Shown: positions 16,827-24,997 of the stretch, piece by piece
How positions within the stretch are numbered: the stretch's first letter is position 1
Layout of the letters: each line of letters opens with the position of its first letter
NCBI GenBank assembly: GCA_963834515.1
Contig: CAWICB010000007.1
Coordinates: 1,612,001-1,676,000 of the forward strand
Reading direction: 5' to 3'
Length of the DNA stretch: 64,000 nucleotides
Source: RYN-230 sp963834515
GTDB lineage: Bacteria; Actinomycetota; Actinomycetes; Streptosporangiales; Streptosporangiaceae
Notes under the pieces: generated by a model
Databases searched by the model: none
Told to the model about the DNA's origin: nothing
Seen by the model: the letters and a program-made list of their open reading frames with translations, nothing else
Made by a program: the position numbers and the translations under genes

Positions 16827-17468
16827 TCACCTGGCCGGCTGGATGCCGTTCAGCGCCATGTCGACCACGTCGCGCACGAAGCGGTCGTTCAACGGCGCGT
16901 GGCCATGCAGCAGCCGGTGATACAGCGGGCCGTAGAGCAGGTCGACCGCCACCTCGATCTTGATGTCCGGGGGGATCTCGCCCCGTTCGATGGCCCGGCG
17001 GAAGATGGCCCGCGCCTGGTCCCGGCGCGGCTCGACTACCCGCTGGTGGTACTCGGCGGCGAACTCCGGGTCGGTCTGCGCCTCGGTGACCAGCGCGGCG
17101 ATGACCCGGCCATACGGCCGGCTGGTGGCCAGCCTGCTCCACGGGCGCAGCAGCGAGAGCAGGTCGCCGCGTAGCGTGCCGGTGTCCCGCGGGGCCGGCC
17201 GGGCCGTCGCCCACTCGGTGTACAGCGCATCCAGGGCCAGCGATTCCTTGGTCGGCCACCAGCGGTAGATAGTCGCCTTGCTGACCCCGGCCCGCTCGGC
17301 TACGGCGTCCATGCTGACCGCGCCCAGGCCGCGGTCCAGCAGCAGTTCCGCGGCGGCATCCATGATCGCCTTATGGGCCTTCTCGCTGCGCGGCCGGCCA
17401 CGCGCCGGGGCGCCGCCGCTCCCGGTGGCGCGGCCGGGCCGCCCGCGCTGGATGGCTTCGGTGGTCAT
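16827..17468 (-). CDS. TetR/AcrR-family transcriptional regulator
   Basis: The 213-residue regulator has the N-terminal TetR helix-turn-helix (AIMDAAAELLLDRGLGAVSM, then AVAERAGVSKATIYRWWPTK) after a basic, flexible leader. The C-terminal ligand-binding domain ends in LYGPLYHRLL, placing it in the TetR_C_11-like group. It lies in the middle of the leftward operon, 7 bases after the NAD-dependent dehydrogenase. The only strong palindrome nearby lies upstream of the first gene of that operon (19381-19404), which makes it the natural operator for this protein. Confidence 0.92.
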   Translation of the reverse strand: MTTEAIQRGRPGRATGSGGAPARGRPRSEKAHKAIMDAAAELLLDRGLGAVSMDAVAERAGVSKATIYRWWPTKESLALDALYTEWATARPAPRDTGTLRGDLLSLLRPWSRLATSRPYGRVIAALVTEAQTDPEFAAEYHQRVVEPRRDQARAIFRRAIERGEIPPDIKIEVAVDLLYGPLYHRLLHGHAPLNDRFVRDVVDMALNGIQPAR

Positions 17469-17475
17469 CGTGCCG

Positions 17476-18387
17476 TCACGCTACCCTGCGGCGGCCGGTG
17501 CCCGCCGCCGGGGCAGCCGCTGTCCGGGCCAGCACCCGGAACAGGGCGGCGATGTCCCGGTGCCCGTAGCCCATCTCCTCGGCCCAGCTCAGCACGCGGT
17601 CGGCGGCCGACGCGGCGGGCAGCGGGACCCCCGACTCCCCGGCTTCGGCCAGCGCCAGGCGGATGTCCTTATGCATCAGCTGCACATCGAACCACGCCGG
17701 CCCGGGCAGATCGAGCAGGAGCGGGACCCGGGCCTGCAGCATCGGCGAGCCGATGGCACTCTCGCTCATCGTGCGGGCGGCCAGTCCCGGATCGATGCCG
17801 CCGCGCTCAGCCAGCAGGACGCCCTCACTGAACGCGAGCATCTGCGCGGCCAGGCTGACGTTGATGGCCAGCTTGACCAGCAGGCCCTGGCCGTTCCCGC
17901 CCACGTGGGTGACCCGGCCGCCCAGCCGGTGCAACAGCGGCTCAACGGCCCGGAACGCCTCCTCCGGGCCGCCGGCCATGATGGCCAGGCTGCCATCCCG
18001 GGCGGCCGGCACGCTGCCGGACACGGGCGCATCGATCATGGTGGCGCCGGCCGCGCGCACCTGGCTGGCCAGCTCCCGGCTGGCCCGCGGGCGCACCGTG
18101 CTCATGTCCACATAGACGCTGCCTGGCCGCAGCCCGGCCAGGATCCCGTCCGGGCCCGCGGTGATCGCGGCCAGCGCCCGGTCGTCGGTGACCATGCTGA
18201 ACACCACGTCCGCGGCCGCGGCGACCTCGCGGGGCGTGTCGCGCCAGATGAGCCCCTGCCAGACCAGTGCTTCGGCCTTGGTCCTGGTCCGGTTGGTGCC
18301 GGATACCTGGTTGCCCTCGAGCAGGCGGCCAGCCATCGGCGCGCCCATGGACCCGAGGCCAACGAACCCGATCCTCGTCATCGTCAT
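17476..18387 (-). CDS. 3-hydroxyisobutyrate dehydrogenase-like NAD(P) oxidoreductase
   Basis: The 303-residue beta-hydroxyacid dehydrogenase has the Rossmann motif GFVGLGSMGAPMAGRLLEG, the substrate-binding DAPVSGSVPAARDGSLAIM block and catalytic Lys172 in GNGQGLLVKLAINVSLA. An Asn-Arg (TNRTRTK) after strand two suggests NADPH use. It should oxidise or reduce a short beta-hydroxy acid such as 3-hydroxyisobutyrate, tartronate semialdehyde or a succinic semialdehyde analogue. It begins 5 bases after the aldo/keto reductase stop, and the two probably act in the same conversion. Confidence 0.9.
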   Translation of the reverse strand: MTMTRIGFVGLGSMGAPMAGRLLEGNQVSGTNRTRTKAEALVWQGLIWRDTPREVAAAADVVFSMVTDDRALAAITAGPDGILAGLRPGSVYVDMSTVRPRASRELASQVRAAGATMIDAPVSGSVPAARDGSLAIMAGGPEEAFRAVEPLLHRLGGRVTHVGGNGQGLLVKLAINVSLAAQMLAFSEGVLLAERGGIDPGLAARTMSESAIGSPMLQARVPLLLDLPGPAWFDVQLMHKDIRLALAEAGESGVPLPAASAADRVLSWAEEMGYGHRDIAALFRVLARTAAAPAAGTGRRRVA

Positions 18388-18392
18388 CCCTC

Positions 18393-19352
18393 CTAGATCG
18401 CCGCTTCGATCTCGGCCACATCCTGGCCGGTGAGCTCGAGGCCGGCCGCGGCCAGCACCGGGTCCACCTGATCTGGCCGCCGGAATCCGGTGATCGCGCC
18501 GTCCACCGCCGGGTGGCGCAGTGCCCAGGCCACGGCGACCGCGCCGGGCGTGACACCGTGCCGGTCCCCGACCATCCGCAGCCGGGCGGCCAGCGCGAGG
18601 TGCTGGCTGAGCTGTGGTTCGGTGAACCGCGGGTCGGATTTGCGCCAGTCGTCGCCGGGCATGGCCGCGATCCGCTCCCGGGTGATGGCCCCGGTCAGCA
18701 GGCCGGAACCCATCGGGGAATAGACGATCACGCCGATCCCGTCCCGCTCGGCCAGCGGCAGGATCTCCGCCTCCGCGGCCCGGTCGATCAGCGAATAGGG
18801 CGGCTGCAGCGTCTCCACCGGGGCGATCGACTGGATGCGGCGCAGCTGGCTGGCGGTGAAGTTGGACACGCCGATGTGCCGGACCAGGCCGCGCTCCTTC
18901 AGCGTGGCCATGGCGGCCCAGCCTTCCTCGATGTCCTCGTCCGGGTTGGGCCAGTGGATCTGGTACAGGTCGATGGCATCCACGCCCAGCCGCCGCAGGC
19001 TGCCTTCGGCTTCACGCAGAATCGAGTCGCGCTTCAGCACGTGCTTCACGTGCCGGGTGCCGTCGTCCAGCAGCGAGCTCTTGGTGAACACATACGGCCG
19101 CTCGGGCAGGCCCTGCAGCGCGCGGCCGACGATCTGCTCGGAGCGGCCGAAGCCGTACGCCGCGGCGGTGTCGATCCAGTTGACCCCGAGTTCCAGGGCC
19201 CGGTGGATGGCGGCGACCGACTCGTCATCGGCCTGCGGGCCCCAGCCGAACTCCCAGCCACCGCCACCGACGGCCCAGGCGCCGAAGCCGACCCGGGTGA
19301 TGTCCAGGCCGGTGCGGCCCAGCTGGCTGGTCCGCAGCTGCGTCTTGTGCAT
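18393..19352 (-). CDS. Aldo/keto reductase
   Basis: A complete AKR of 319 residues with the catalytic tetrad Asp61 (WIDTAAAYGFG), Tyr66, Lys91 (VFTKSS) and His133 (YQIHWPNPDED). The cofactor-binding GVSNF and YSPMGSGLLTG blocks are present. It should reduce an aldehyde or ketone with NADPH, or act on sugar derivatives as the IolS/YajO-type members do. It is the first gene of a tight five-gene operon and carries the operator palindrome 29 bases upstream. A GGAGGAG ribosome site precedes ATG 19352. Confidence 0.93.
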   Translation of the reverse strand: MHKTQLRTSQLGRTGLDITRVGFGAWAVGGGGWEFGWGPQADDESVAAIHRALELGVNWIDTAAAYGFGRSEQIVGRALQGLPERPYVFTKSSLLDDGTRHVKHVLKRDSILREAEGSLRRLGVDAIDLYQIHWPNPDEDIEEGWAAMATLKERGLVRHIGVSNFTASQLRRIQSIAPVETLQPPYSLIDRAAEAEILPLAERDGIGVIVYSPMGSGLLTGAITRERIAAMPGDDWRKSDPRFTEPQLSQHLALAARLRMVGDRHGVTPGAVAVAWALRHPAVDGAITGFRRPDQVDPVLAAAGLELTGQDVAEIEAAI

Positions 19353-19380
19353 GACTCCTCCGTTGCTCCCGTTCTGCCTA

Positions 19381-19404
19381 CCAAAACTATACTATCAGTT
19401 TTGG
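19381..19404. promoter_or_regulatory. 24-bp palindrome, likely TetR operator
   Basis: CCAAAACT (19381-19388) and AGTTTTGG (19397-19404) are perfect inverted 8-mers around an 8-bp AT-rich centre. The centre supplies a TATAGT-like -10 on the minus strand, so a bound repressor would block the promoter of the aldo/keto reductase operon, which encodes a TetR protein. The length and dyad shape suit TetR dimers. Confidence 0.65.
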
Positions 19405-19737
19405 ATAGCGCTGAGGCCAGGCCGGCTATTCCCGCCCGGCGCGGCCAGCGGCTACCGGGCCGGCTGCAGCGAGCCACCGGCCGGCCGGTGGATGCCATGC
19501 TGGGCTGACGCAACGGACCTGGCCCCAGGACTGGGATGCACGGCGTGCCGGGCCGGGCGGCCCCAAATGCGCCGAAGGACGCCCCGATGAGGACCAGTGC
19601 GGCATCCGCTTCTTCGCCTGGTTGACCACGAACATGGGGACACCTCCGGGCCCGGCCGTGGAATAGCCCGCTCCGCCTTCCTGGTTGCCCATATACAAAA
19701 CGATAAGTTCAGTATCTAATTAGCGGGGACCGCTACC
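19405..19737. other. Intergenic region with AT-rich promoter island
   Basis: No convincing gene lies here. A minus-strand ATG at 19635 has a good GGAGG site eight bases away and could start a short peptide, but its frame quickly becomes featureless, so it may be a 5' remnant. The stretch 19690-19725 is strikingly AT-rich for this genome and contains GATA and TATC arms around AGTTCAG (19702-19716). It probably holds the promoter and an operator for the downstream YoaK-family gene and perhaps a divergent transcript. Confidence 0.4.
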
Positions 19738-20466
19738 ATGGCTGTCTCCTCCCCGCTCGGCTCGCGGTCCACGGTGGCCGCACTGCTCACCCTGACCGTG
19801 GTCACCGGGCTGGCCGACGCGGTCAGCTACCTCCGGCTGGGCCGGGTGTTCGTGGCCAACATGACCGGCAATGTGGTCTTCCTCGGCTTCAGCACTGACC
19901 CGCATTCCGGACTGTCCGCGGCCGCTTCGGTCATCGCGATCGCCGGGTTCACCCTCGGCGCACTGGCCGGCGGCCGGGCCGCGCACGCGTTGGCCGGCAC
20001 CAGGCCCGCGCACTGGCTGGCAGCTGCGTTCGCCGCCGAGGCGTTCATTCTCGGGGTGGTTGCGGTGCTGGCCGGCACTGGCCTGCTGCCCTGGGCCGGC
20101 CACGGCCGGTTCGCCACCATCGCCATCCTGGCCGCCGCCCTCGGCGTGCAGAACAGCACGGTCCGCCATCTCGGTGCACCCGACCTGACCACCACCGTGC
20201 TCACGCTGACCCTGACCGGGCTGACCGCGGACAGCGCGCTGGCCCGCGGCCCGGGCGCCCGGCCGCACCGGCGGCTCGGCTCGGCCGCGGCCATGCTGGG
20301 CGGCGCGGCTGCGGGCGCAGGCATCCTGCAGTGGTCCCCGGTCGCGGTCATCGGCATCGCGGCTGTCCTGGTCGCCGGGGTGGCCGGGGCGTTCCTGGCC
20401 GCCCGCCCGGGCCCAGCCCGGGCCACCCGGCCCAGCCCGCGGGCCACCGTCCCGGCCGCGGCGTGA
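19738..20466 (+). CDS. DUF1275 / YoaK-family membrane protein
   Basis: The 242-residue integral membrane protein has six or seven helices. Its YoaK/DUF1275 signature is TGLADAVSYLRLGRVFVANMTGNVVFLG near the N-terminus, with the later ALGVQNSTVRHLGAPDLTTTVLT block. The family is widespread and related to small-molecule transporters, but its substrate is unknown. It stands alone behind the AT-rich promoter island. The C-terminal tail is Pro/Ala/Arg-rich and probably cytoplasmic. Confidence 0.9.
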   Translation: MAVSSPLGSRSTVAALLTLTVVTGLADAVSYLRLGRVFVANMTGNVVFLGFSTDPHSGLSAAASVIAIAGFTLGALAGGRAAHALAGTRPAHWLAAAFAAEAFILGVVAVLAGTGLLPWAGHGRFATIAILAAALGVQNSTVRHLGAPDLTTTVLTLTLTGLTADSALARGPGARPHRRLGSAAAMLGGAAAGAGILQWSPVAVIGIAAVLVAGVAGAFLAARPGPARATRPSPRATVPAAA

Positions 20467-20505
20467 CCCGGCCGGCCCCGGGGGCCCCGGTGGTAACTTG
20501 GCGCC

Positions 20506-21261
20506 ATGGCCGCTCAGCAGGTGCCGGTGTACGACCGCATCGGCCGGCAGTACCGGCACGGGCGGCAGGAGGACCCGCGGATAGCCGCCCCACTCTGGGC
20601 CGCCCTGGGTGATGCGTCACCGGTGCTCAACGTGGGCGCGGGGAGTGGCTCCTACGAGCCGAGGGACCGGCCGGCCGTGGCCGCCGAGCCGTCGGCGGTG
20701 ATGATCGCCCAGCGCCAGCCGGGCGCCGCCCCGGCCGTGCGGGCCCGGGCCGAGGCGCTGCCGTTCGCAACCGGTTCGTTCGGCGCCGCCATGGGCGTGC
20801 TCACCCTGCACCACTGGCGTGACCGGGCCCAGGGACTGGCCGAAATGCGCCGGGTCGCCACCGGGGCCGTGGTGCTGTTCGTCCGCGACCCCCGGGCCGT
20901 GCCCACCTGGTGGCTGCACCACTATTTCCCGGCTACCGCGCGGCTGGAGGCCAGCCGGGAGACCCCGCTCGGGCAGCTCGGCCGCCTGCTGGGCCAGCGC
21001 CTGGACGTGACCCCGGTGCCGGTCCCAGCCGACTGCACCGACGGGTTCAACGCCGCGTACTGGCGGCGGCCGTGGGCCTACCTCGACCCGCACATCTGGC
21101 GGCCGATGTCCGCGCTGGCGCTCATCGGTGGCGCCGACCGGGACCGCGGCCTGCGCCGGCTCCGGGCCGATCTGGCCAGCGGCGAATGGCACCGGCGCTG
21201 GGGCCAGCTGCTCACCCTGGATGAGCTCGACCTCGGCTACCGGGTCGTGACCGCGGCCTAG
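20506..21261 (+). CDS. Class I SAM-dependent methyltransferase
   Basis: The 251-residue enzyme has motif I as VLNVGAGSGSYEP, an acidic loop AAEPSAVMIAQR, and the later MGVLTLHHWRDRAQGLAEMRRV block typical of Methyltransf_11 proteins. The second half is specific and contains a Trp/His-rich segment (WWLHHYFP). It is preceded by a weak ribosome site and ends 4 bases inside the stop of the large convergent membrane hydrolase. The substrate is not predictable. Confidence 0.87.
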   Translation: MAAQQVPVYDRIGRQYRHGRQEDPRIAAPLWAALGDASPVLNVGAGSGSYEPRDRPAVAAEPSAVMIAQRQPGAAPAVRARAEALPFATGSFGAAMGVLTLHHWRDRAQGLAEMRRVATGAVVLFVRDPRAVPTWWLHHYFPATARLEASRETPLGQLGRLLGQRLDVTPVPVPADCTDGFNAAYWRRPWAYLDPHIWRPMSALALIGGADRDRGLRRLRADLASGEWHRRWGQLLTLDELDLGYRVVTAA

Positions 21262-23933
21262 TCCCAGGCGTCCCGGCTCAGCTCGGTCAGCCAGAAGGAA
21301 GTCTCGCCGAGGTGGCGGCCGAGCTGGGTCACGCGCGGGTCGGGCCAGAAGCCGGAGTGGTAGTGGATCGGCGGCGGGGTGGGGTCGAGGTCGGCGCTGA
21401 GAGTGACCGGGTCCCAGCACGGCTGGTCCACTCCGGGCTGGATCTGGCCTGGGTCCGGGTCGCCGGGGGCCGGGTCGGCGAAGATCCAGGAGCCGATGTA
21501 GTCGGTGCGCCGGACCAGGTTCTTCCACCGCCGGGCCGGCGGGCCGCCCTGGTTGTCCAGCAGCTGGGCCAGGGTGCGGCGCGGCGCCAAGCCGAAGTAG
21601 GCGGGGAAGGCCCGGCCATACAGCCGCCGCAGTGGGCAGGCCAGGGTGAGCAGCGCGGTGCGCTGCAGCGTTTCGTCGGGCAGCTGCCCGACCACCGCGG
21701 GCGCGATCACCGAACCCTGGCTGTACCCGGTCAGCAGCACCGGCGACGGCGGCAGCGACAGGTGCGGGGAGTCGGCGTAGCTGGCGTTGCGCAGGTGCGC
21801 GGCGATCTGCAGCCAGGCCGGGTCGGCGGGGTCATGGCCGACCGTGCCGGTCAGGACGCGGACCCGGTCGACCAGTTCGGGCACCGCCCGCTCGGCGTAG
21901 CAGGGCGGGGCGAACGGGTGGCTGGCGCGCGGCCAGAACGTGCCGACATCCCAGATGGCGCCGATCGTCTTGCGCCGGGCCGGGTCGCTGTAGTCGGCCC
22001 GCAGCAGGGCCACCAGCAGGCCGGCCAGGAACAGGCCGAGCAGGCTCTCCAGGGCGGCGAACCCGTGCAGCTGCTGGTCGATTACGGAGTGGCCGGCGCC
22101 CACCGCGGCGTAGATCTCCGCCCACCCGGCCGCGACGGTCATCCCCGCGGCCGCCCACAGCGCCACCACGGCCGCCTGGTCGACGAGCAGGCCGGTGGCC
22201 CAGGCCCGCGCGATCCGGGTCCGGGTGCCGGGAAAGCCCTCCGCGTCCGCGTCACCGAAGTTGCTGCCGTAGAACCGGGCCACCGGGCTGCCGGCCGGCC
22301 CGGGCGCGGCGAACCCTGACGCCCGCTTCTTCCAGGTGTAGAAGACCCAGGCCGCCGAGATGATCAGCCCGGCGGCCAGCCCGAGCGGGGCAGCGGCGAA
22401 CGCGTAGATGGGCCACGGCACCTGCAGCGCGTTGGCCGGCGGCGGGCGGAACCCGATCCCGCTGGGCACCGGGGTGCCCAGCACCCGGGTGGCGAACAGC
22501 GTGGCCACCGCGCCGAACACGCCGCCCAGCAGCACCGCCAGCAGGGCGAACAGGGCGGCCAGGTGGCCGCCGGCGAACGGCTGGGTGGCCTTGTCCTGGG
22601 CCGGGGCGGAGCGGGCCAGCTTCCACCCGGTCAGGGCCAGCGCCACCAGCAGCGCGACCTGGGCCGCCAGCAGGAACGCACAGACGTTGGTGAATCCGGG
22701 CACGGTGCGGTGGCTGAACCGGTTCTCGGCCGGCCAGCCGCTGGTGAAGAACCCCCCGATGAACACGCCCGCCCCGCCGACCAGCATCAGCCGGCACCAC
22801 AGTGTGCCGCGGGTGGCCTCGCCTGGCGACCCGCCCACCCGGGCCGTGCGGTCCGCCATGGTCACGTTGTGCCGGTCGGCCAGCGGCAGGCACAGGCTCA
22901 CCGCGGTCAGGGCCAGCACCAGCGCGGACACCACGAGCAGAGCCAGCCGGCCATTGCCCATGTGCGGGCCTGGCCGCGAGACGATCAGCGCGGTGAAGGC
23001 CAGGGCGCCGCCCGCGTGCAGGCTGCGCTGCCGCTGGACCAGCTCCCGGCCCCGCCAGAACCGGGTCTGGGTCAGCGGCCACTGCTCGTTGACCAGCGGC
23101 CTGGCCTGGCTGACCCGCGCCTCGTACAGATGCGCGGTCTTCACGCTGACCAGCCACATCAACCCGATCACCAGCGCCACCACGGCCAGCGCCAGCGCCA
23201 CCCGGCCGCCAGCCGGCCACACCGCGAACCAGGCCAGCCAGGACCACAAGTGCGCGTTCGGCGCCTGCAGCGCCGCGCTGCTGACCAGGATGGCCACCAC
23301 CGTGGTGGTGAACTGCAAGGTGGCCGAGAACGCCAGCAGCCGCAGCAGCGCCGCCGCCACCGCGTGCCAGCCGTCCCGGTCCAGGAACAGCGCCGGGGCG
23401 CGGCCCGCGGGCCGGCCGCCGTCTCCCGCGGCACTCCCGGTCAGCGGGGCGGTCCCGCCGGCCGCCGTCCCGGCGGGCAGCGGCCCGGCCGGCACCGCCT
23501 CGCCCAGCGCCGCCTCACCCGGTACCGCCTCGCCGAGCGCCGCCTCACCCAGCACCGACTCGGCAGGCAGTGCCGCACCGGGCAGCGTATCGGCGGCCGG
23601 GGCCGGGGCTGGCTGCCGTACCCGCTGCAGGGCGTGGCCCGGCTGCGGCGGCAGCGCGAAGTGGGCCACGTTGTAGAACATGAACGGGGCGAACAGCAGC
23701 CAGCACGCGGAGGCCAGCGGCGACTCGGTCAGCCCGCCCCACGAGTAGGCCTCCAGCTTCCACGGCACCCCGGCCCCGCCGCAGCCGGCCGGTGTCCACC
23801 GCCGGTAGAACATGGTGGTGCTGTCCCCGGCCACCTGCAGCGCGGCCGGATGCTCCAGCATCACCGGACCGGTCGAGCCGGACACCCCATGGACGCGCAG
23901 CTCGGTGAAGTCCGGCGCGTCAGCCGGCAGCAT
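21258..23933 (-). CDS. Large multi-spanning membrane protein with alpha/beta-hydrolase motif
   Basis: About 891 residues. The N-terminus FTELRVHGVSGSTGPVMLEH is the conserved entry block of an actinobacterial membrane-hydrolase family. The middle holds roughly ten transmembrane helices. The C-terminal soluble part carries the nucleophile elbow LLTGYSQGSVIAPAVV (GYSQG), as in lipases and esterases. A low-complexity insert of LGEA/PGEA repeats lies near residues 120-160. An open frame extends upstream to 24071, but those 46 codons use A/T-ending and rare codons unlike the gene body, so ATG 23933 is preferred. It may be a membrane-bound lipid or ester hydrolase; the substrate is unknown. Confidence 0.75.
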   Translation of the reverse strand: MLPADAPDFTELRVHGVSGSTGPVMLEHPAALQVAGDSTTMFYRRWTPAGCGGAGVPWKLEAYSWGGLTESPLASACWLLFAPFMFYNVAHFALPPQPGHALQRVRQPAPAPAADTLPGAALPAESVLGEAALGEAVPGEAALGEAVPAGPLPAGTAAGGTAPLTGSAAGDGGRPAGRAPALFLDRDGWHAVAAALLRLLAFSATLQFTTTVVAILVSSAALQAPNAHLWSWLAWFAVWPAGGRVALALAVVALVIGLMWLVSVKTAHLYEARVSQARPLVNEQWPLTQTRFWRGRELVQRQRSLHAGGALAFTALIVSRPGPHMGNGRLALLVVSALVLALTAVSLCLPLADRHNVTMADRTARVGGSPGEATRGTLWCRLMLVGGAGVFIGGFFTSGWPAENRFSHRTVPGFTNVCAFLLAAQVALLVALALTGWKLARSAPAQDKATQPFAGGHLAALFALLAVLLGGVFGAVATLFATRVLGTPVPSGIGFRPPPANALQVPWPIYAFAAAPLGLAAGLIISAAWVFYTWKKRASGFAAPGPAGSPVARFYGSNFGDADAEGFPGTRTRIARAWATGLLVDQAAVVALWAAAGMTVAAGWAEIYAAVGAGHSVIDQQLHGFAALESLLGLFLAGLLVALLRADYSDPARRKTIGAIWDVGTFWPRASHPFAPPCYAERAVPELVDRVRVLTGTVGHDPADPAWLQIAAHLRNASYADSPHLSLPPSPVLLTGYSQGSVIAPAVVGQLPDETLQRTALLTLACPLRRLYGRAFPAYFGLAPRRTLAQLLDNQGGPPARRWKNLVRRTDYIGSWIFADPAPGDPDPGQIQPGVDQPCWDPVTLSADLDPTPPPIHYHSGFWPDPRVTQLGRHLGETSFWLTELSRDAWD

Positions 23934-24209
23934 CGCATCAGCAAAGGAGCCCCCGGCCGCCGCCCGGGCCGGGCTGGTCAGATCCCCCGGCGCGAACCCC
24001 CACGCGCCGCCCAAACCGAAAACAACTCTGTCTCCGGGCGTATCGCGCATAACGACCCCCAGGGCCCGCAATCCCAGTCCAGGCCCCTAATGGTTCCCCG
24101 GCCGCCTGCATCCGTCAACGCCGCCCCGCAGGACCCAGGGTTACCAGCGGGAACATCCGGCCAGCCAGGTCCACGGGATGAGCCGCGGCATTGCGCCGGG
24201 AAGCCCGCG

Positions 24210-24575
24210 TTATCCGGCCGCGGAAAACACCTGGGGCTGATCAGCGGCCCACAGCCAGCCGCCATCGGGCTGCCGCCGGGCGATCTCGGCCGTCGCACCG
24301 CCCGGGAACCGGGTGGACGTCAGGGCGAGGTCGCCGCGGCGGAGAGCCGGCCGGACCTCGCCGCTGAACCGCGGCAGGCCGGCCAGCAGCGCCTGGTACA
24401 CGGCGCGGATCGCGTCGGTGCCCGCGGCCAGGGCACCGCCGGGCGCAGCCAGCACCGCCCCCGGCTCGTACAGGGCGACCACACCGTCCACATCGCCGGC
24501 CCCAGCCCGCTGCAGAAACAGCCGCCCGAGATCTTCGGGCTCCGCGGGACGCTCGCGCTCACCGGCATCCGGCAT
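24210..24575 (-). CDS. SnoaL/NTF2-like protein (SgcJ/EcaC-type)
   Basis: The 121-residue protein has the cone-shaped NTF2-like fold pattern: LGRLFLQRAGAGDVDGVVALYEPGAVL, then GTDAIRAVYQALLAG and a C-terminal RQPDGGWLWAADQP. Such proteins include polyketide cyclases, isomerases and many ligand-binding proteins with no known enzyme activity. It stands alone between the membrane hydrolase and a truncated cupin gene. MPDAGE (24575) is the preferred start. Confidence 0.8.
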   Translation of the reverse strand: MPDAGERERPAEPEDLGRLFLQRAGAGDVDGVVALYEPGAVLAAPGGALAAGTDAIRAVYQALLAGLPRFSGEVRPALRRGDLALTSTRFPGGATAEIARRQPDGGWLWAADQPQVFSAAG

Positions 24576-24655
24576 GGCCGCCACCTCCTCCGCTGGCCCG
24601 ACTGGACGTGCTCATCCTCCGCCCCGGCACCGACAGTCCCCGGAGCCACGCCAGG

Positions 24656-24997
24656 CTAGGGCAGCAGCCGGCTGGCGTGCCTGGTGTAGATCTCCCGCAT
24701 CTGCTCCGGGTCAGGTGGCACCCCGGGGATGAGCGCGGCCCCGATGTCGCGCATGAAGGCCAGCGCCGGGCCGGGCGGTGCCCGGATGCCCAGCACCCGG
24801 GCGTCCTCCGGGTGCGGGTTGCTGAAGCTGTGCCGCTCGCCGCGCGGTGCGACGAACATCGATCCCTCGGCGGCTTCCTCCGGGTCACCGTCCCCGGACA
24901 CCAGCAGCCGGCCGGTGATCACGTAGATGGCCTCGTCGAAGTCGTCGTGCACATGCGGGATCGGCCCGCCGAACCGGGCCGGGATGGTCATCTCCAT
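24656..24997 (-). CDS. Cupin-domain protein, N-terminally shortened
   Basis: The product of about 113 residues contains both cupin motifs: HVHDDFDEAIYVITGRLLVSG with metal-ligand His and Glu, and FVAPRGERHSFSNP. The sequence FAAMEMTIPARFGGPIPHVH begins in the middle of the usual first strands. Homologues normally carry about 30 more residues, but here the frame upstream meets a stop at 25076 with no ATG or GTG. The gene therefore looks cut off at its 5' end. The neighbouring divergent gene is cut off at the same place, which suggests one deletion removed both 5' ends and the promoter region. It may no longer be expressed. Confidence 0.65.
   Translation of the reverse strand: MEMTIPARFGGPIPHVHDDFDEAIYVITGRLLVSGDGDPEEAAEGSMFVAPRGERHSFSNPHPEDARVLGIRAPPGPALAFMRDIGAALIPGVPPDPEQMREIYTRHASRLLP

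Noticed and set aside
19426..19698. Minus-strand 90-residue frame upstream of the YoaK gene
   Set aside because: It has a good ribosome site at an internal ATG, but the sequence beyond about 12 residues is featureless and lacks family resemblance.
22563..24659. A 698-residue frame opposite the membrane hydrolase
   Set aside because: Mirror of real coding DNA, with repetitive Gln/Arg/Gly and no recognisable fold.
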